A stretch of 64,000 bases of DNA from Capnocytophaga sp. ARDL2 (GTDB lineage Bacteria; Bacteroidota; Bacteroidia; Flavobacteriales; Flavobacteriaceae). Both the position numbers and the translations under genes were made by a program. Positions 1-10,657 of this stretch are shown piece by piece (position 1 is the stretch's first letter; every line of letters begins with the position of its first letter). The DNA lies in the NCBI RefSeq assembly GCF_041530365.1, contig NZ_CP168034.1, forward strand, positions 1,550,001 to 1,614,000. The letters are read 5' to 3'. Below the pieces are notes generated by a model. That model made no database searches and was not told where the DNA came from. It saw only the letters and a list, made by a program, of their open reading frames with translations.

Positions 1-2
1 GT

Positions 3-563
3 ATTTCTCCAACAACAAAACAGTCTGATTTAAAATTGTTTGAATTAAACAAACACACTGATCAAAAGGAAATAAAATCATTTTTAGATCCTTTGCTCAA
101 TGGGGAAAATATGGGATTGATGAGTGACGCTGGATGTCCAGGAGTAGCAGATCCAGGAGCAGTGGTGGTAAAATATGCTCATGAATTGGGGATAGAAGTA
201 CGACCATTAGTTGGACCATCGTCTATTTTGCTTTCGTTGATGGGATCGGGAATGAACGGTCAGTCATTTGTATTTCATGGTTATTTGCCGATAGATAAAA
301 ACGAGAAGAAACAAAAGCTAAAAGCTATTGAGCGTGTGTCTTTTGAACAAAAACAAAGTCAGATTTTTATTGAAACACCCTATCGAAACAACCAAATGTT
401 GGCAGATATGATTCAGATTTTACATCCCAATACCAAATTGTGTATTGCCTGTGATTTGACCTTGCCTACTCAATTTTTACAAACCCAACGAATTTCTTAT
501 TGGAAGAAAAACACCCCCGATTTGCATAAAAAACCTTGTGTTTTTATCATATATAAAGAGTAA
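3..563 (+). CDS. SAM-dependent methyltransferase, tetrapyrrole methylase/RsmI-like (5' truncated)
   Basis: The reading frame is open to the window edge, so the start lies outside. The visible part carries the GCPGVADPGA motif, the LVGPSSI loop and IFIETPYRNN, all typical of the tetrapyrrole-methylase fold used by RsmI (16S rRNA C1402 2'-O-methylation). Bacteroidota have a short RsmI-like paralogue of about 230 residues to which this fits best, because the protein ends soon after the methylase domain without the extra RsmI C-terminal domain. The substrate is therefore inferred, not shown. It is followed directly by a strong hairpin terminator. Confidence 0.85.
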   Translation: MSPTTKQSDLKLFELNKHTDQKEIKSFLDPLLNGENMGLMSDAGCPGVADPGAVVVKYAHELGIEVRPLVGPSSILLSLMGSGMNGQSFVFHGYLPIDKNEKKQKLKAIERVSFEQKQSQIFIETPYRNNQMLADMIQILHPNTKLCIACDLTLPTQFLQTQRISYWKKNTPDLHKKPCVFIIYKE

Positions 564-590
564 AAGTTGTCAGTTTTGACAACTTTTTTG
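562..590. terminator. Intrinsic terminator, bidirectional
   Basis: An 11-base perfect stem (AAAAGTTGTCA / TGACAACTTTT) with a 4-base loop overlaps the stop codon of the methyltransferase and runs into T's. It can also serve the decayed gene read leftward on the other strand. Confidence 0.8.
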
Positions 591-591
591 T

Positions 592-1686
592 TTAATAACT
601 TTCTGTTTTTTCAAAAATCTCATAGTATTTATTTACGAAATTATTACTTTCATCTAAATCAGAAACCTCCATATTTATTCTATTCTTAATTATTTCCTTT
701 GTCTTTCCATTTTTGTCCTTGTATTGAATAAAAATTGGATAGAGTGATGTGTGATAATCATTGATAAATCTCTTAGATTCGACATATTTTCCGTTTTTAA
801 CTTTAAAAACTATAGAACAATACCATGCTGCTCCCGATTTTTGATGGCTGATTATTTGTTTTTTGACTTTGTCAAATTCAAGACCAATACTCTAACTCAC
901 AATTTCATCATTGAAAAAATCATCATATTCAAATTGGTTGGTTTTTGGATTATAAGCAAAATATTCGCTTCGATGTGTACCATAAGCGCCATTTACCAAA
1001 CTAAAAAATGAAATATTATTGTATCTATCAAAATTGTAATCAGTAAATGAAAACGAATTTGAAATACCTTTTTTATCATTGAAATAAAAACTTTCTGACT
1101 CAATAGTTTGAAGTAATTCTTGAGTGTTTTTATCATAAACACACACCATCATTTCTCCATATTCATTTTTTATATTTCGATTGTGAGCTATAAATTCCAA
1201 TCTAAAATTTCCTACAATGGTATCTGTGTAAAAATTGGGCAAAGTATGAGGGTATTTTGTGAAAAATAAAATAGAATCATATTGTTGTTTGGTTATTTGT
1301 TTCAATGAATATTTGTACCAATAGTAAGTGGTCGTATCTCCAGAATTATGAAATTGATATAAGGAAATATCATCAGAAAAACGACCTGAAAATTTGAAAT
1401 CTCACCATTCTCTTTTGTAGGAAATGAACCTTAAGTAATCATTTTTATATGTACCATAAATTGAGTGGTTTTCTTCATCTTTAAAATCAAAAATTTCTAC
1501 TAAAACCAAAGTATCTACTGTATGAAAATGAAAAACACCAAAATCTCTATCCCATTTATCTTTAGCATAAAAATAGTAATGGTTATGGATAAAAATATTA
1601 CGAGGAAAAATATACAACAAAGTACCAATGACTATAATCAGCAAAGTGCAAATTTAAAAGATGATATTTTTTCTTATTAAATGGTT
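592..1686 (-). pseudogene. Decayed hypothetical protein gene with in-frame stops
   Basis: On the minus strand one reading frame stays protein-like from about 1686 down to the TAA at 594-592 but is cut by a TGA at 1404-1402 and a TAG at 894-892. Translation continues sensibly on both sides of each stop (KREW-stop-DFKFSGRFSDD and NDEIVS-stop-SIGLEFDKVKK). A further TAA at 1656-1654 interrupts what reads as an N-terminal membrane anchor (RKNIIF-stop-ICTLLIIVIGTLLYI). The product would be roughly 350 residues, membrane anchored, rich in Tyr, Phe and Asn. I do not recognise the family. Two different stop codons make recoding unlikely, so I call it a pseudogene. Its stop lies next to the shared terminator with the methyltransferase. 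Confidence 0.75.
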
Positions 1687-1888
1687 TTATGAAAAATCGA
1701 TAAGTATGTAAAAATATGAATATGAAAGAAATATGTTATTCCAAAAATACAAATTATTAGTAAATGTAAAATGATTTTTATAGTGAAAAATGATTAGTAA
1801 AAAAAAATATTTTCGACAATATGAATAAATTTCTTCAAGTTGAATGTTTTTACCCCAAAAGATATTTTCAAACTCCAAAATATAGTCG

Positions 1889-1896
1889 TATTTTTG
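1889..1896 (+). promoter_or_regulatory. Putative -7 element (TATTTTTG) for pyrG
   Basis: Matches the Bacteroidota TAnnTTTG consensus 38 bases before the pyrG start. No clear TTG -33 partner is seen. Confidence 0.4.
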
Positions 1897-1913
1897 CAAG
1901 ATATTTTAAATAA

Positions 1914-3551
<1,638 letters not shown>

Positions 3552-3605
3552 GTTGAAATTTGGATGTGTTTTTTCATAATGAAATATTTTTATACAATTG
3601 ATTTT

Positions 3606-3850
3606 TCACGCAGATTAGAATAGATTTTTTTTTATATTCTATGCGTTGATTTGATTTTCGCTGATGTTTTTTTTATTTATCAAAAAAAACAAAAACTGTG
3701 GTAATCTGCTTTTTAAACTGTAATAATCATTTTTAAGTGTTGTTTTCTTAATTCATTTTAGAAAAAATCTGTGATTATTTGCGTTAGACACACCCCTGCC
3801 TTTTTGGCACCCTTCTTTTTAGAGGAGGAATGCGTGAGAAAAAAAGTTAA
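3606..3850. repeat. Interspersed repeat family A, copy 1
   Basis: Fills the 360-base gap between pyrG and yidC. The left end reads TTCACGCAGAT and the right end GCGTGAGAAAAAAAG, so the ends are imperfect inverted repeats. The core (GTTGATTTGATTTTCG, then ATTTATCAAAAAAAACAA, then GTGGTAATCTGC) recurs at about 36.9 kb and 56.5 kb. An inner part with ACCCTTCTTTTTAGAGG recurs inverted at about 56.46 kb. Confidence 0.75.
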
Positions 3851-3911
3851 GATGAATTCAAAATTAAATTTGCGTGAAACCTAAAACACAAATAAAACTA
3901 ACACATAAATA

Positions 3912-5747
3912 ATGGAAAAAGGAAAATTAGATACCAGTAGTTTGATTGGTATGGGGCTTTTAGGAGCTTTACTTTTTTGGTTTATGCAAACCCCAAAAAA
4001 TGAGGAAACCAAAAAACAAGAAACTACAGAACAAGTAGCTACTGCTACAACAACACTAAACAATGCAACTCAAACCAACGATAGTTTGAACTCGCATTTG
4101 ACAGAAAAATACGGAGTGTTTGCCTACGGTGTTGCTAAAGCAACTGACCAAGAAGTGGTTGTGAAAAACGATGTGTTTACGATTGCCTTCGATACCAAAG
4201 GTGGATACATAAAAACACTGGAAATCAACGACCAAAAAAGAAAGACTAAAGAGTCTTATGAATTGGTAAAATTGATTGCAGACAACAATTCGGCTTTGAA
4301 TTTAACCTTTACTACGCAAGACAACCGCATTATACAAACGAAAGATATTCCTTTTGTACCAACGGTTACAAAACAAGGAGACACACAAATCGTTTCTATG
4401 AAAATGCAAGCGTCTGAAACGGCATACTTAGAGTACCGTTACGAAATCAAAAAAGATGAGTACATGATAGGATTTTCGTTGCAGTCGGTAGGATTAAACC
4501 AAGTATTAAACGCTGGTACTGAGCCAAAATTGAACTGGACGTTGAAAGCGTTTAGCAATGAAAAATCTCTTTCTTACGAAAATCGTTACACAGAGGTTGT
4601 TTACGAATACGAAAACGGAAAAGACGATTACCTAAACCCAGGGAAAACGGCTTCGGAAACGGTAAAAGATGTAACCTATATTGCATTCAAACAACACTTG
4701 TTTACATCGATTTTATTGACAGATCAAGCCTTTGCAACAGCAACGGTAGCACAAGAAAATTACGATGAAGAAAACGAAGAGTTTTTGAAAAACTTTACAG
4801 CCGAAATACCATTGGCATACAAAGGAGGGGAGTTGAACTATTCGATGAATTGGTATTTTGGACCAGCAGATTACAACATTTTGAATAAATACGACAAAAA
4901 CCTTGATGAAGTATTGAACTTAGGATGGGGGATTTTCGGATGGTTAAACAAAATTTTGTTCATTCCTATCTTTAATGTATTGACAAGCATTTTGCCTTAT
5001 GGATTGTCGATTATCTTTTTGACAATTGTAATCCGTTTGTTGATGTCGCCAATACAATACAAATCATTTGTTTCTCAAGCAAAAATGAAAGTAATTCGTC
5101 CGGAAGTAATGGAGTTGAATGAAAAATTCAAAAATGATCCGATGAAAAAGCAACAAGAAACTATGAAGTTGTATTCAAAAGCAGGAGTAAACCCAATGGC
5201 GGGATGTTTGCCAATGTTCTTACAATTGCCAGTGTTTTACGCATTGTTTATGTTTTTCCCAGCAGCTTTTGATTTGAGACAAAAATCATTCTTATGGGCA
5301 GACGATTTGTCGTCGTACGATAGTATTATACAATTGCCATTTACAATACCATTTTATGGAAATCATGTGAGTTTGTTTCCAATTTTGGCAGCTTTGGCAA
5401 CCTTTGTATATATGAAGATGACTACGGGAGACCAAACGGCGATGCAACCTGCACAAGAGGGAATGCCAGACATGAGTAAGATTATGAAAATCATGATTTA
5501 CATTTCTCCTGTGATGATGTTGTTTTTCTTCAACAATTACGCATCGGGATTGTCGTTGTACTACTTTGTATCGAATGTATTGACAATTGGGATTATGTTT
5601 GTAATCAAAAAATACATAGTTACAGAAGAAAAAGTAAAAGCAATCATCGAGGAAAATAAAACCAAAGAGCGTCCAAAATCAAAATTCCAACAGCGTATGG
5701 AACAGATGATGGAACAAGCACAACAGCAACAGAAAAATAGAAAATAA
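3912..5747 (+). CDS. yidC: Membrane protein insertase YidC
   Basis: 611 residues, in the range of the large Bacteroidota YidC proteins. It inserts and folds inner-membrane proteins, alone or with SecYEG. An N-terminal membrane segment (about residues 7-26, SLIGMGLLGALLFWF) is followed by a large periplasmic beta-sandwich domain (about 60-335), then the five-helix Oxa1/YidC core (about 350-575) with GWGIFGWLNKILF, MAGCLPMFLQLPVFYALF and a basic, Gln-rich tail. Nothing is missing. It is followed by a strong hairpin. Confidence 0.97.
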   Translation: MEKGKLDTSSLIGMGLLGALLFWFMQTPKNEETKKQETTEQVATATTTLNNATQTNDSLNSHLTEKYGVFAYGVAKATDQEVVVKNDVFTIAFDTKGGYIKTLEINDQKRKTKESYELVKLIADNNSALNLTFTTQDNRIIQTKDIPFVPTVTKQGDTQIVSMKMQASETAYLEYRYEIKKDEYMIGFSLQSVGLNQVLNAGTEPKLNWTLKAFSNEKSLSYENRYTEVVYEYENGKDDYLNPGKTASETVKDVTYIAFKQHLFTSILLTDQAFATATVAQENYDEENEEFLKNFTAEIPLAYKGGELNYSMNWYFGPADYNILNKYDKNLDEVLNLGWGIFGWLNKILFIPIFNVLTSILPYGLSIIFLTIVIRLLMSPIQYKSFVSQAKMKVIRPEVMELNEKFKNDPMKKQQETMKLYSKAGVNPMAGCLPMFLQLPVFYALFMFFPAAFDLRQKSFLWADDLSSYDSIIQLPFTIPFYGNHVSLFPILAALATFVYMKMTTGDQTAMQPAQEGMPDMSKIMKIMIYISPVMMLFFFNNYASGLSLYYFVSNVLTIGIMFVIKKYIVTEEKVKAIIEENKTKERPKSKFQQRMEQMMEQAQQQQKNRK

Positions 5748-5772
5748 AAAAAGAGGCGAAAGCCTCTTTTTT
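5745..5772. terminator. Intrinsic terminator between yidC and a convergent gene
   Basis: GAGGC-GAAA-GCCTC stem-loop with A's on the left and T's on the right, placed between convergent stop codons, so it can work in both directions. Confidence 0.85.
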
Positions 5773-5775
5773 TTA

Positions 5776-6273
5776 TTAACTCAAATATGCATATTCATCA
5801 TCCTTATCAAACACTACTTGAATGTGTTCCATACTCGAAGTTGAAAGCGAAATACCTTTAAAATCTGCTTTTACTGGATATTTTTTGTGATTTCTATCGA
5901 TAAGAACCGCTGTTTTAAATTTCTTTATTGGTACATTTAAAAAATGTCTTACACCATAGATCAAAGTAGCACCAGAGTTCATCACATCATCTACCAAAAC
6001 AATTCCTTTGTCAGTATATTCAGCTTCCGATAGACTTATGCGAATGTCTTCCCAAGGTTTTTGTTTGTTTACTTCCACTTCGCACATTTTTACTTCGATT
6101 GGAGAGATTTCCTGTAAAACTTTAGCGATTTTATTAGCAAAAATAAATCCGCTGTTTTTGATTCCAGCGATTACGATTTCATTTTCATCTACAAAGGTTT
6201 CGTAGATTTGATAGGCAATTCTTCGAACGATAAATTCGATGTTTTCTTTTTTTAATATGATGTTTTTTTCCAT
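5776..6273 (-). CDS. Phosphoribosyltransferase family protein, PyrR-like
   Basis: 165 residues. The PRPP-binding loop GIVLVDDVMNSGATL (about residues 89-103) is the signature of type I phosphoribosyltransferases and resembles PyrR and hypoxanthine-type enzymes. N-terminal part VRRIAYQIYET also matches PyrR-like proteins. It may salvage a nucleobase or act as a pyrimidine-related regulator; the substrate cannot be told from the sequence. It lies last in a minus-strand group, 7 bases behind the DUF721 gene, so the two are likely cotranscribed. Confidence 0.8.
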   Translation of the reverse strand: MEKNIILKKENIEFIVRRIAYQIYETFVDENEIVIAGIKNSGFIFANKIAKVLQEISPIEVKMCEVEVNKQKPWEDIRISLSEAEYTDKGIVLVDDVMNSGATLIYGVRHFLNVPIKKFKTAVLIDRNHKKYPVKADFKGISLSTSSMEHIQVVFDKDDEYAYLS

Positions 6274-6280
6274 GTTTATT

Positions 6281-6604
6281 TTATATAAAAATCAACTCGT
6301 TTATTATAGTTTTTCCTGCATGTTCGTTTAGCATTTTTATGATTTTGTCTTTTCCAAATGAAAGTTCTTGTCGTAAAACAGCAGATGAAAGTTTTACATA
6401 CAAAACATTTTTTTTCAAGTGGATAGAATCGGTATAATTGCTAATACTCACTCCCAAAACTTCTTTCCAAGTATCTTCTATTGATAGTTCTTGTAATTTC
6501 GATTCCAAGTGATACCCTTTGATGAGCATTTGCAAAATATCATTAGCCGATTGTTCGCGATGTGCTCTTTTGTCAGGATTAAAAGTTTTTTTGGAAGGTA
6601 TCAT
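6281..6604 (-). CDS. DUF721 / DciA-like protein
   Basis: 107 residues. The pattern ANDILQMLIKGYHLESKLQELSIEDTWKEVLG followed by a short KH-like fold (LYVKLSSAVLRQELSFGKDKIIKMLN) is that of the DUF721 family, which includes the replicative-helicase loader DciA. A helicase-loading role is an inference from the family, since Bacteroidota members are short and little studied. The gene is 3 bases downstream of a lipoprotein gene and 7 upstream of the phosphoribosyltransferase gene. Confidence 0.8.
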   Translation of the reverse strand: MIPSKKTFNPDKRAHREQSANDILQMLIKGYHLESKLQELSIEDTWKEVLGVSISNYTDSIHLKKNVLYVKLSSAVLRQELSFGKDKIIKMLNEHAGKTIINELIFI

Positions 6605-6607
6605 GTT

Positions 6608-7027
6608 TTATTTGTTTTTTGGATGAAATTTTTTGTAGAAATAGGTATTTCCCATTTCATTTTTGACTGTAAAATTTAAAGAATCAATTTTAATTATTTC
6701 CTCTTTCCATTGGTTGAAAGGCGTTTGGTATTTGATGTAAAAAGTTCCCAACGAATCCACAACAGTAAAATCTTCTTTCATTGAGTTGGATTGAAAACTT
6801 CCATCTAAATTTGGTGAAACTTTCTGACGAAATCCTTGGTCGTTTTCCAATTGAAAATAATCGACAAATTCATTGACCTCGTAATTAATCGTTTCGTTTG
6901 ATTCGGTCGAAACAGAGCTAATTTCCCAAAATCCAGCCAAGTGTTTGATATCATCTTTTTTTACTTCTTTGGTATTCGTGCATGAGGCAAAAGCAATGAT
7001 ACTTGAAGCGAATAGTATTTTTTTCAT
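6608..7027 (-). CDS. Small lipoprotein, possibly lipocalin-like
   Basis: 139 residues from the ATG at 7027. The open frame extends 33 codons further upstream, but that part is translated repeat DNA. The chosen start gives a clean lipoprotein signal (MKKILFASSIIAFASC, Cys16 as lipidation site). The mature part begins LAGFWEISSV, as in lipocalin-like stress lipoproteins of Bacteroidota, and is predicted beta-rich. A function cannot be assigned. It heads the minus-strand group with DUF721 and the phosphoribosyltransferase. Confidence 0.7.
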   Translation of the reverse strand: MKKILFASSIIAFASCTNTKEVKKDDIKHLAGFWEISSVSTESNETINYEVNEFVDYFQLENDQGFRQKVSPNLDGSFQSNSMKEDFTVVDSLGTFYIKYQTPFNQWKEEIIKIDSLNFTVKNEMGNTYFYKKFHPKNK

Positions 7028-7039
7028 TTTTTGTTTTTT

Positions 7040-7172
7040 TGTGTCACGCAGATATAAATTCAAATCACTTTGGGTAAATTTGATTTTAGCAAATAGTACA
7101 GATGTTTTATTTTTTTGATTTTTCAAAAAAATATCTGCGTAAATCTATTTATAGGCGATTTCATTAGCGTGA
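7040..7172. repeat. Interspersed repeat family A, short copy
   Basis: Begins GTGTCACGCAGAT, has an internal TTTTTTGATTTTTCAAAAAA dyad and ends ATCTGCGTAAATCT...AGCGTGAAA. It shares its ends and the internal dyad with the longer copies near 3.7, 36.9 and 56.5 kb. It occupies the space between ftsY and the lipoprotein gene. Confidence 0.65.
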
Positions 7173-7178
7173 AAATCA

Positions 7179-8132
7179 TTATTTGAAAAATGAATCCACA
7201 AATTCGTATTTATTAAACACTTGCAAATCTTCGATTCCTTCGCCTACACCGATGTATTTCACAGGAATTTGAAACTGGTCAGAGATACCTATCACCACAC
7301 CACCTTTGGCTGTACCGTCGAGTTTGGTAACGGCTAAGGCATTTACTTCGGTAGCGGCTGTAAATTGTTTGGCTTGTTCAAACGCATTTTGACCAGTCGA
7401 ACCGTCCAAAACCAATAAAACATCGTGAGGAGCGTCTGGCACCACTTTTTGCATTACGCGTTTTACTTTAGACAATTCGTTCATCAATCCCACTTTGTTG
7501 TGCAAACGACCAGCAGTATCGATGATGACCACATCCGTATCTTGAGCCACCGCAGATTCCAAAGTATCATAAGCCACCGAAGCAGGGTCAGAGCCCATTT
7601 GTTGCTTTACGATAGGCACTTGTACTCGGTCTGCCCATATTTGCAATTGGTCTATTGCAGCCGCTCGGAAGGTATCCGCAGCACCCAATACCACTTTTTT
7701 ACCCGCTTTTTTAAATTGGTAGGCAAGTTTTCCAATGGTAGTTGTTTTTCCAACGCCATTTACACCTACAACCATGATGACGTACGGTTTTTTATTAGCA
7801 GGAACTTCAAATTCGGTAGCTTCGCCCGATTGGGTTTCAGACAGCAGACTTGATATTTCCTCTCGCAATATTTTATTGAGTTCTTCCGTACCTACATATT
7901 TATCGCGAGCTACACGAGATTCAATGCGTTCGATGATTTTCAAAGTAGTATCAACCCCAACATCGGAGGTAATCAACACATCTTCCAGATTGTCTAATAC
8001 ATCGTCATCTACTTTAGATTTTCCAGCAACCGCTTTGGTTAGTTTGTCGAAAAACGAAGTTTTAGATTTTTCCAATCCTTTATCTAACGTTTCTTTTTTC
8101 TCAGAAGAAAATAATCGTTTGAAAAAATTCAT
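7179..8132 (-). CDS. ftsY: Signal recognition particle receptor FtsY
   Basis: 317 residues. SRP-type GTPase that docks ribosome-SRP complexes at the membrane. A short, Lys-rich N-terminus (no long acidic A domain) precedes the NG domain: helical N part (about 25-95), P-loop GVNGVGKTTTIGK, DTFRAAAIDQ, DTAGR and TKLDGTAKGG. It works with the SRP RNA found at 29.77 kb. It is transcribed toward the lipoprotein group but separated from it by a repeat. Confidence 0.97.
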   Translation of the reverse strand: MNFFKRLFSSEKKETLDKGLEKSKTSFFDKLTKAVAGKSKVDDDVLDNLEDVLITSDVGVDTTLKIIERIESRVARDKYVGTEELNKILREEISSLLSETQSGEATEFEVPANKKPYVIMVVGVNGVGKTTTIGKLAYQFKKAGKKVVLGAADTFRAAAIDQLQIWADRVQVPIVKQQMGSDPASVAYDTLESAVAQDTDVVIIDTAGRLHNKVGLMNELSKVKRVMQKVVPDAPHDVLLVLDGSTGQNAFEQAKQFTAATEVNALAVTKLDGTAKGGVVIGISDQFQIPVKYIGVGEGIEDLQVFNKYEFVDSFFK

Positions 8133-8186
8133 AATTTCTAATTTTAAGTAACAAATGTACTAAGAAATAATGAAAAATAATATAAA

Positions 8187-8232
8187 AAAAATGTCATTTT
8201 AGGAAGAGAAATTTCCCAAAACGACATTTTAT
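8187..8232 (-). terminator. Intrinsic terminator for the 2Fe-2S protein gene
   Basis: A long imperfect stem: AAAATGTCATTTT and AAAACGACATTTT with an inner GGAA/TTCC, located between the ferredoxin-like gene and ftsY on the minus strand. T's follow on the minus strand. Confidence 0.7.
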
Positions 8233-8268
8233 CATTATTTACAACTTTTAAAATGAAAAAATAACTTT

Positions 8269-8541
8269 CTATTTGATTAATTCAGCTAAATATTTGTCAA
8301 ACAATTTTTCAGCTTTTTTACGTGTAACTTCTTTTTTGTACTTTTTGTGAGAGTCTATATATACCACTGGGGCACTTTTGCACATGCCTTGACATTTCAT
8401 TTTTTCAATAGAAACATTTTTTTCCAATCCCGAAGTACAAATCAAATTTTTTAGATAAGATTTTGCCTCATCATTGTATCTGCAGCATTTTTTTCCATTA
8501 CAAAAATATACGGTTTCCGAAGGTGTTTTTAATTTTGTCAT
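8269..8541 (-). CDS. Thioredoxin-like (2Fe-2S) ferredoxin
   Basis: 90 residues. Cysteines occur as FCNGKKCCRY near the N-terminus and KCQGMCKSAPVVYID in the middle, the arrangement of thioredoxin-fold 2Fe-2S ferredoxins related to the NuoE subunit. It probably carries electrons in the cytoplasm; no partner gene is nearby. It is a single-gene unit, with its own terminator, divergent from the universal stress gene across a long AT-rich gap. Confidence 0.75.
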   Translation of the reverse strand: MTKLKTPSETVYFCNGKKCCRYNDEAKSYLKNLICTSGLEKNVSIEKMKCQGMCKSAPVVYIDSHKKYKKEVTRKKAEKLFDKYLAELIK

Positions 8542-8955
8542 TTCATATTTATTTAATGCAAATATAAATAAATTGTTCTGTTTATTTATATCTTTTAAAA
8601 ATATTTTTTTATTTGTTTTAAACTAAAATATGTTTTTCGTATAAAATGTTATAGATGATTGATGTATAGTTTTTATAATGTTGACAGGTTGGGTTGCGAT
8701 TATGTATAAGTTTAAAATTCAAGTCGTATAAAAAACTCTCAAATATTAGGCTTGAGTTTAATAACGATACAAATTGAATAAACAAAATAGAAAAGTTAAC
8801 TTATCATCTTAAAAATTAAATAGCTGATTAAAAGCTAAACATTTCATCATTGATACTTTACTTGAAAATAAATCTTTTTCAATATTTAGATAAAAATTTT
8901 TACAATAATCAAAAAATTTGTACATTTATAGAAGAAATATAAAAACACACGATCA
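8542..8955. other. AT-rich intergenic region between divergent genes
   Basis: 414 bases without a supported gene. It separates the leftward ferredoxin gene from the rightward UspA gene and must hold both promoters. A TACATTTA sequence at 8921-8928 is a near match to the -7 consensus for uspA. I see no repeat, dyad or RNA gene here. Confidence 0.5.
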
Positions 8956-9792
8956 ATGAAAACAATATTATTCCCAACAGATTTTTCTGTTACTGCCGAA
9001 AATGCGTTTATTTATGCATTACAAATTGCCCATCAATTAAAAGCACAATTAATTGTCTTTCATCATTTTGAAATGCCTATAGTATCATCCTCACATGCAG
9101 GACAACCCGAATTGATCAACGAAGTATATGAAACGATTGAAATGAATCGTTTTGAAGATTTTAAAAAAGAGGTTTCAAACTTAAGAAAAATCGCAGACAA
9201 ACGCAATTTAAGTGATGTGGAAATGACCTTTTTGATGGAAGAGGGCTTGTTTGTTACGAATGTTGAAAATATCGTTGAAAAGGAATCTATCGATTTAATT
9301 GTTATGGGTACAAGTGGAGCCAATAATTTGGAGAAAAAGATTTTTGGTACCAATGCAGTTCGTATTTTAGAAAACGTTACGGTACCAGTACTTTCTATTC
9401 CTGCAGAGGCACATTATGAAGGTGTGAAAACTATTGGTTTTGCTACTTCTCTTTCAGAATCAAATAAAAAAGCTTTAAATATTATGGTTGATTTTGCTCA
9501 ATCAATCAATGCGGAATTGTTGTGCTTGCATGTGATGAAAAAAGAGGATGAACAGTTTGATAAAGTGCTAAAACCTTGGATAGAAGAATTTGGTCCCAAA
9601 GGAGTAACATTTCATACAGCTGTAAACGAAGATGTAGAGCAAGGTTTGTTTTTCTTAATTGATAAATACAATGTAGATGCTTTAGTAACGGTAAAAAGAA
9701 AAATGAATTTTTTGGAAAAAATGTTCAAAACTAGTTTGTCTAACTCAATGAATACTCATTCATACGTCCCTATTTTGACGTTTAAAGAATAA
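8956..9792 (+). CDS. Universal stress protein, tandem UspA domains
   Basis: 278 residues with two Usp folds (about 1-145 and 155-277). The first has the nucleotide-binding signature GTSGANNLEKKIFGTN (G-x2-G-x9-G-T/S) and ends in VTVPVLSIP. The second lacks it and is probably structural. Tandem UspA proteins are common in Bacteroidota and respond to stress or growth arrest, but the exact role is unknown. It is a single-gene unit closed by a hairpin. Confidence 0.9.
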   Translation: MKTILFPTDFSVTAENAFIYALQIAHQLKAQLIVFHHFEMPIVSSSHAGQPELINEVYETIEMNRFEDFKKEVSNLRKIADKRNLSDVEMTFLMEEGLFVTNVENIVEKESIDLIVMGTSGANNLEKKIFGTNAVRILENVTVPVLSIPAEAHYEGVKTIGFATSLSESNKKALNIMVDFAQSINAELLCLHVMKKEDEQFDKVLKPWIEEFGPKGVTFHTAVNEDVEQGLFFLIDKYNVDALVTVKRKMNFLEKMFKTSLSNSMNTHSYVPILTFKE

Positions 9793-9799
9793 AAACACA

Positions 9800-9838
9800 A
9801 AAATCCAGAAAACGAATAGGTTTTCTGGATTTTTTTTA
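9800..9838. terminator. Bidirectional terminator between uspA and the ZIP gene
   Basis: AAATCCAGAAAAC and GTTTTCTGGATTT pair around an 8-base loop and are followed by T8. It lies between convergent genes and overlaps the stop of the ZIP transporter. Confidence 0.85.
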
Positions 9839-10657
9839 TCCTAATGCGACATCCAACATCATCATAGCAACAAATCCGATGATAAATCCTAAGGTGGCAA
9901 TATCGCTATTGTTGCCTTGTTGGGTTTCTGGTACTACCTCTTCGATAACCACAAAAATCATTGCACCTGCCGCAAATGATAAAGCGTAGGGGAGTAGTGG
10001 ACTGAAAAATCCTACAGCTATTGCTCCAATGACTGCTGCAATCGGTTCAACCAATGCCGAACTTTGACCATAAAAAAAACTTTTTCTTCGGCTCATTCCT
10101 GCTCTTTGCAAGGGAAAGGAAACGGCCATGCCTTCTGGCAAATTTTGTAAACCAATCCCAATTGCCAAAGTAATAGCTCCTGCTATTGTGGCTTCGGGGA
10201 TTCCTGCTGTAATACCGCCAAAGAGTACTCCCACTGCTAGACCTTCGGGGATATTGTGCAAGGTGATTGCTAATACCAATAAAGTCGTTTTTCTCCATGG
10301 TGTTTTGATACCTTCAATATGTTTTTCGTCGTGATTGAGGTGCAAATGCGGTAGAGTTTTGTCCAAAATAAATAAAAACAAAGCTCCTAATATAAAACCT
10401 ATTGCTGAAGGGGTAACTTTTCCAAAACCATCACCTTCGCTCATTTCGATAGCAGGAGCAAGTAAACTCCAAAAACTCGCTGCAACCATTATACCACCAG
10501 TAAATCCCAACATACCATCCAATAATTTTTTTGATGGTTTGTGAAAAACAAATACCATAGCAGAACCAATAGCTGTCATACTCCATGTAAAAAATCCAGC
10601 CAATAATGCGGCAATGGCAGGAGAGAGTGATTCAAAAAAGTTGAAAATTACATCCAT
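9836..10657 (-). CDS. ZIP-family metal transporter
   Basis: 273 residues with about eight membrane helices. The two metal-binding helices carry the family motifs LHNIPEGLAVG and LQNLPEGMAV. ZupT/ZIP proteins import Zn, Mn or Fe across the inner membrane. The start codon touches the stop codon of the MntR-type regulator gene (ATG at 10657, preceding stop at 10660-10658), so the two form one transcript. This pairing makes manganese or iron the likely substrate; this is inferred. Confidence 0.92.
   Translation of the reverse strand: MDVIFNFFESLSPAIAALLAGFFTWSMTAIGSAMVFVFHKPSKKLLDGMLGFTGGIMVAASFWSLLAPAIEMSEGDGFGKVTPSAIGFILGALFLFILDKTLPHLHLNHDEKHIEGIKTPWRKTTLLVLAITLHNIPEGLAVGVLFGGITAGIPEATIAGAITLAIGIGLQNLPEGMAVSFPLQRAGMSRRKSFFYGQSSALVEPIAAVIGAIAVGFFSPLLPYALSFAAGAMIFVVIEEVVPETQQGNNSDIATLGFIIGFVAMMMLDVALG

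Noticed and set aside
592..1686. Stop-codon recoding instead of a pseudogene
   Set aside because: Different stop codons (TGA, TAG, likely TAA) are involved and other genes here use them as normal stops.
1687..1899. 70-residue minus-strand gene
   Set aside because: It begins on top of the pyrG promoter region, is AT-driven low complexity, and matches no family.
7028..7126. N-terminal extension of the lipoprotein
   Set aside because: Translated repeat DNA ahead of a perfect lipoprotein signal.
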